DNA of 64,000 bases from contig NW_027488366.1 in assembly GCF_051014445.1 (NCBI RefSeq), positions 18,246,001 through 18,310,000 on the forward strand, given 5' to 3'. Each line of letters starts with the position of its first letter. The stretch's first letter is position 1. Made by a program: the position numbers and the translations under genes. The stretch comes from Colletes latitarsis. Lineage: Eukaryota; Arthropoda; Insecta; Hymenoptera; Colletidae. The notes beneath the pieces are model-generated. The model saw nothing but the letters and a program-made list of their open reading frames with translations. It was not told the origin of the DNA and made no database searches. Positions 60,301-64,000 of this stretch are shown here, piece after piece.

Positions 60301-63300
60301 TAAAATATTGATCGCAACCAGGTTTAATTGACTGTTTCAGTGTTGTACTTCATTACTACGTGATGCGATCCAGAAAAAGCCCAGGATCTAGCCATCAAGT
60401 ATGAGAAATATGTGAAAGAATGAGCCTGATGAGAGCAAATCCCAGACCTAGCCCTGACCTAACATGAATTATTCTCTAAAATATTGATCGAAACCAGGTT
60501 TAATTGACTGTTTCAGTGTTGTACTTCATTACTACGTGATGCAATCCAGAAAAAGCCCAGGATCTAGCCATCAAGAATGAGAAATATGCGAAAGTATGAG
60601 CTTGATGAGGGCAAATCCTAGACCTAACCCAGACCTAACATGCGTTATCCTCTAAAATATTTATCAAGGCCAGGTTTAATTGAATGTTTCAGTGTGGTAC
60701 CACATTACTACGTGACCCAAACCAGAAAAAACCCAGGATCTGTTCAACAAGTATGTGAAAAACGCGAAAGTATGAGCCTGATGAGGGCAAATCCCAGACC
60801 TATCCCAGACCTAACTTGCGTTATCCTCTAAAATATTGGTCGAAACCAGGTTTAATTGACTGTTTCAGCGTGATACCACATTACTACGTGATACAATCCA
60901 GAAACAGCCCAGGATCTAGCCATGAAGTATGAAAAATATGCGAAAGTATGAGCCTGATGAGGGCAAATCCTAGACCTAACCCAGACCTAACATGCGTTAT
61001 CCTCTAAAATATTGATCGAAACCTGGTTTAATCGACTGTTTCAGTGTGGTACCACATTACTATGTGATCCAAACCAGAAAAAACCCAGGGTCCGTTCAAC
61101 AAGTATGTGAAGAATGTGAAAGTATGAGTCTGATGAGTGAAAATCCCAGACCTAACCTAGACCTAACATGCGTTATCCTCTAAAATATTGAGCGAAACCA
61201 GGTTTAATGGACTGTTTCAGTGTGTTACCACACTACTTCGTGATCCAAACCAGAAAAAACCCAGGATCTGTTCATCAAGTATGTGAAAAACGCGAAACTG
61301 TGAGCCTGATGAGGGCAAATCTTAGACCTAACCCAGACCTAAGATGCGTTATCCTTTGTAATATTTATCCAGACCAGGTTTCATTGAATGTTTCAGTGTG
61401 GTCCCACATTACTACGTGATCCAAACCAGAAAAAACCCAGGATCTGTTCAACATGTATGAGAAATATGCGAAAGAATGAGCCTGATAAGAGCAAATCCCA
61501 GACCTAACCTAGACCTAACATGCGTTATCCTCTAAAATATTGAGCGAAACCAGGTTTAATGGACTGTTTCAGTGTGTTACCACACTACTTCGTGATCCAA
61601 ACCAGAAAAAACCCAGGATCTGTTCATCAAGTATGTGAAAAACTCGAAACTGTGAGCCTGATGAGGGCAAATCATAGACCTAACCCAGACCTAAGATGCG
61701 TTATCCTCTAAAATATTTATCCAGACCAGGTTTCATTGAATGTTTCAGTGTGGTCCCACATTACTACGAGATCCAAACCAGAAAAAACCCAGGGTCCGTT
61801 CAACAAGTATGTGAAGAATGTGAAAGTATGAGTCTGATGAGTGAAAATCCCAGGCCTAACCTAGACCTAACATGCGTTATCCTCTAAAATATTGATCCAA
61901 ACCAGGTTTAATGGACTCTTTCAGTGTGGTACCACACTACTACGTGATACAAACCAGAAAACCCCAGGATCTGTTCAGCAAGTATGTGAAAAACGCGAAA
62001 GTATGGGCCTGATGAGGGCAAATCCCAGACCTATCCCAGACCTAACTTGCGTTGTCCTCTAAGATATTGATGGAAACCAAGTTTAATTGACTGTTTCAGT
62101 GTGGTACCACATTACTACGTGATCTAATCCAGAAATAGCCCAGGATCTAGCCATGAAGTATGAGAAATATGCGAAAGTATGAGCCTGACGAGGGCAAATC
62201 CTAGACCTTACCCAGACCTAACATGCGTTATCCTCTAAAATATTTATCAAGACCAGGTTTAATTGATTGTTTCAGTGTGGTTCCACATTACTACGTGATC
62301 CAAACCAGAAAAAACCCAGGATCTGTTCAACGAGTATATGAAGTGTGCGAAAGTATGAGGCTGATGAGGGCAAATCCCCGACCTATCCCAGACCTAACAT
62401 GCGTTATCCTCTAAAATATTTATCAAGACCAGGTTTAATTGATTGTTTCAGTGTGGTCCCACATTACTACGTGATCCAAACCAGAAAAACCCATGATCCG
62501 TTCAACAAGTATGTGAAGAATGCGAAAGTATGAGTCTGATGAGTGAAAATCCCAGACCTAACCTAGACCAAACATGCGTTATCCTCTAAAATATTGATCC
62601 AAACCAGGTTCAATGGACTGTTTCAGTGTGGTACCATACTACTACGTGATCCAAACCAGAAAAAACCCAGGATCTGTTCAAAAAGTATGTGAAAAACGCG
62701 AAAGTATGAGCCTGATGTGTGCAAATCCAAGACCCATCCCAGACCTAGCTTGCGTTGTCCTTTAAGATATTGATGGAAACCAAGTTTAATTGACTGTTTC
62801 AGTGTGGTACCACATTACTACGTGATCTAGTCCAGAAATAGCCCAGGATCTAGCCATAAAGTATGAGAAATATGCGAAAGTATGAGCCTGACGAGGGCAA
62901 ATCCTAGACCTTACCCAGACCTAACATGCGTTATCCTCTAAAATATTTATCAAGACCAGGTTTAATTGATTGTTTCAGTGTGGTTCTACATTACTACGTG
63001 ATCCAAACCAGAAAAAACCCAGGATCTGTTCAACGAGTATATGAAGTGTGCGAAAGTATGAGGCTGATGAGGGCAAATCCCCGACCTATCCCAGACCTAA
63101 CATGCGTTATCCTCTAAAATATTTATCAAGACCAGGTTTAATTGACTGTTTCAGTGTGGTCCCACATTACTACGTGATCCAAACCAGAAAAAACCCATGA
63201 TCCGTTCAACAAGTATGTGAAGAATGCGAAAGCATGAGTCTGATGAGTGAAAATCCCAGACCTAACCAAGACCTAACATGCGTTATCCTCAAAGATATTG

Positions 63301-64000
63301 ATCGAAACCTGGTTTAATTGACTGTTTCAGCGTGGTACCAAATTACTACGTGATACAATCCAGAAACAGCCCAGGATCTAGCCATGAAGTATGAGAAATA
63401 TGCGAAAGTATGAGTCTGATGAGTGAAAATCCCAGGGCTAACCTAGACCTAACATGCGTTATCCTCTAAAATATTGATCGCAACCAGGTTTAATCGCCTG
63501 TTTCAGTGTGGTACCACATCACTACGTGATCCAAACCAGAAAAAACCCAGGATCCGTTCAACAAGTATGTGAAGTGTGCGAAAGTATGAGTCTGATGAGT
63601 GAAAATCCCAGGCCTAACCTAGACCTAACATGCGTTATCCTCAAAAATATTGATTGAAACAAGGTTGAATCGACTGTTTCAGTGTGGTACCACATCACTA
63701 CGTGATCCAAACCAGAAAATACCCAGGGTCTGTTCAACGAGTATGTGAAGTGTGCGAAAGTATGAGTCTGATGAGGTCAAATCCCAGACCTATCCCAGAC
63801 CTAACATGCGTTATTCTCTAAAATATTTATCAAGACCAGGTTTAATTGATTGTTTCAGTGTGGTCCCACATTACTACGTGATCCAAACCAGAAAAAACCC
63901 AGGATCCGTTCAACAAGTATGTGAACAATGCGAAAGTATGAGTCTGATGAGTGAAAATCCCAGACCTAACCCAGACCTAACATGCGTTATCCTCTAAAAT

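Larger units (their letters stand above)
41610..64000. repeat. Satellite array, block 5 (about 127 monomers)
   Basis: Begins with the right target-site duplication of copy 4 (41610-41623) and continues uninterrupted to the window end, stopping mid-monomer. It is dominated by the same subtypes. From about 46 kb on, many units carry TTTATCCAGACCAGGTTTCATTG and AAACTGTGAGCC variants that are rare further left. Higher-order blocks are listed separately. No gene and no further retroelement seen. Confidence 0.97.

Overview
This is eukaryotic repeat DNA, most likely from an insect or another arthropod. About 55 kb of the 64 kb is a head-to-tail satellite array with a monomer of about 176 bp (roughly 310 monomers estimated from length). 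The array runs off both ends of the window. It is interrupted by four insertions of one GC-rich non-LTR retrotransposon of R1-clade type, all on the minus strand. The arthropod assignment rests on the R1-clade protein hallmarks and on CCTAA/TTAGG-like motifs in the satellite. The species cannot be named from the sequence. No host gene, tRNA, rRNA or CRISPR array was seen.

Layout: satellite 1-17011; short retroelement copy 1 (17012-17366); satellite 17367-18437; 5'-truncated copy 2 carrying the RT half of ORF2 (18438-21532); satellite 21533-23484; short copy 3 (23485-23824); satellite 23825-36229; near-full-length copy 4 (36230-41609) with intact ORF1 and ORF2; satellite 41610-64000. The many 60-110 aa reading frames in the satellite are by-products of the monomer and are not annotated as genes.

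The element makes two proteins. ORF1 is a nucleic-acid-binding protein with three C-terminal zinc knuckles. ORF2 carries an AP-type endonuclease, a reverse transcriptase with a YADD centre, and a C-terminal CCHC finger. The ORF1 stop and ORF2 start overlap as TAATG, the arrangement known from the telomeric R1-clade element SART1. All four copies sit at the same nucleotide of the satellite monomer (after CCAGACCTAAC, before TTGCG), each bounded by a 14-bp target-site duplication and a pure poly(A) tail of 23-32 nt. Uninterrupted paralogues of two target sites are present in the window. The element therefore looks site-specific for this satellite, and the target itself contains a TTAGG-like core.

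Two further patterns stand out. First, the element is unusually rich in short perfect inverted repeats (arms 9-17 bp), in coding and non-coding parts alike, and several differences between copies fall exactly on them, including two inversions of hairpin loops. Second, the satellite shows local higher-order structure: tandem 2-, 3-, 5- and 7-monomer blocks, and dispersed duplications of 0.8-1.8 kb, one of which carried a retroelement insertion with it.
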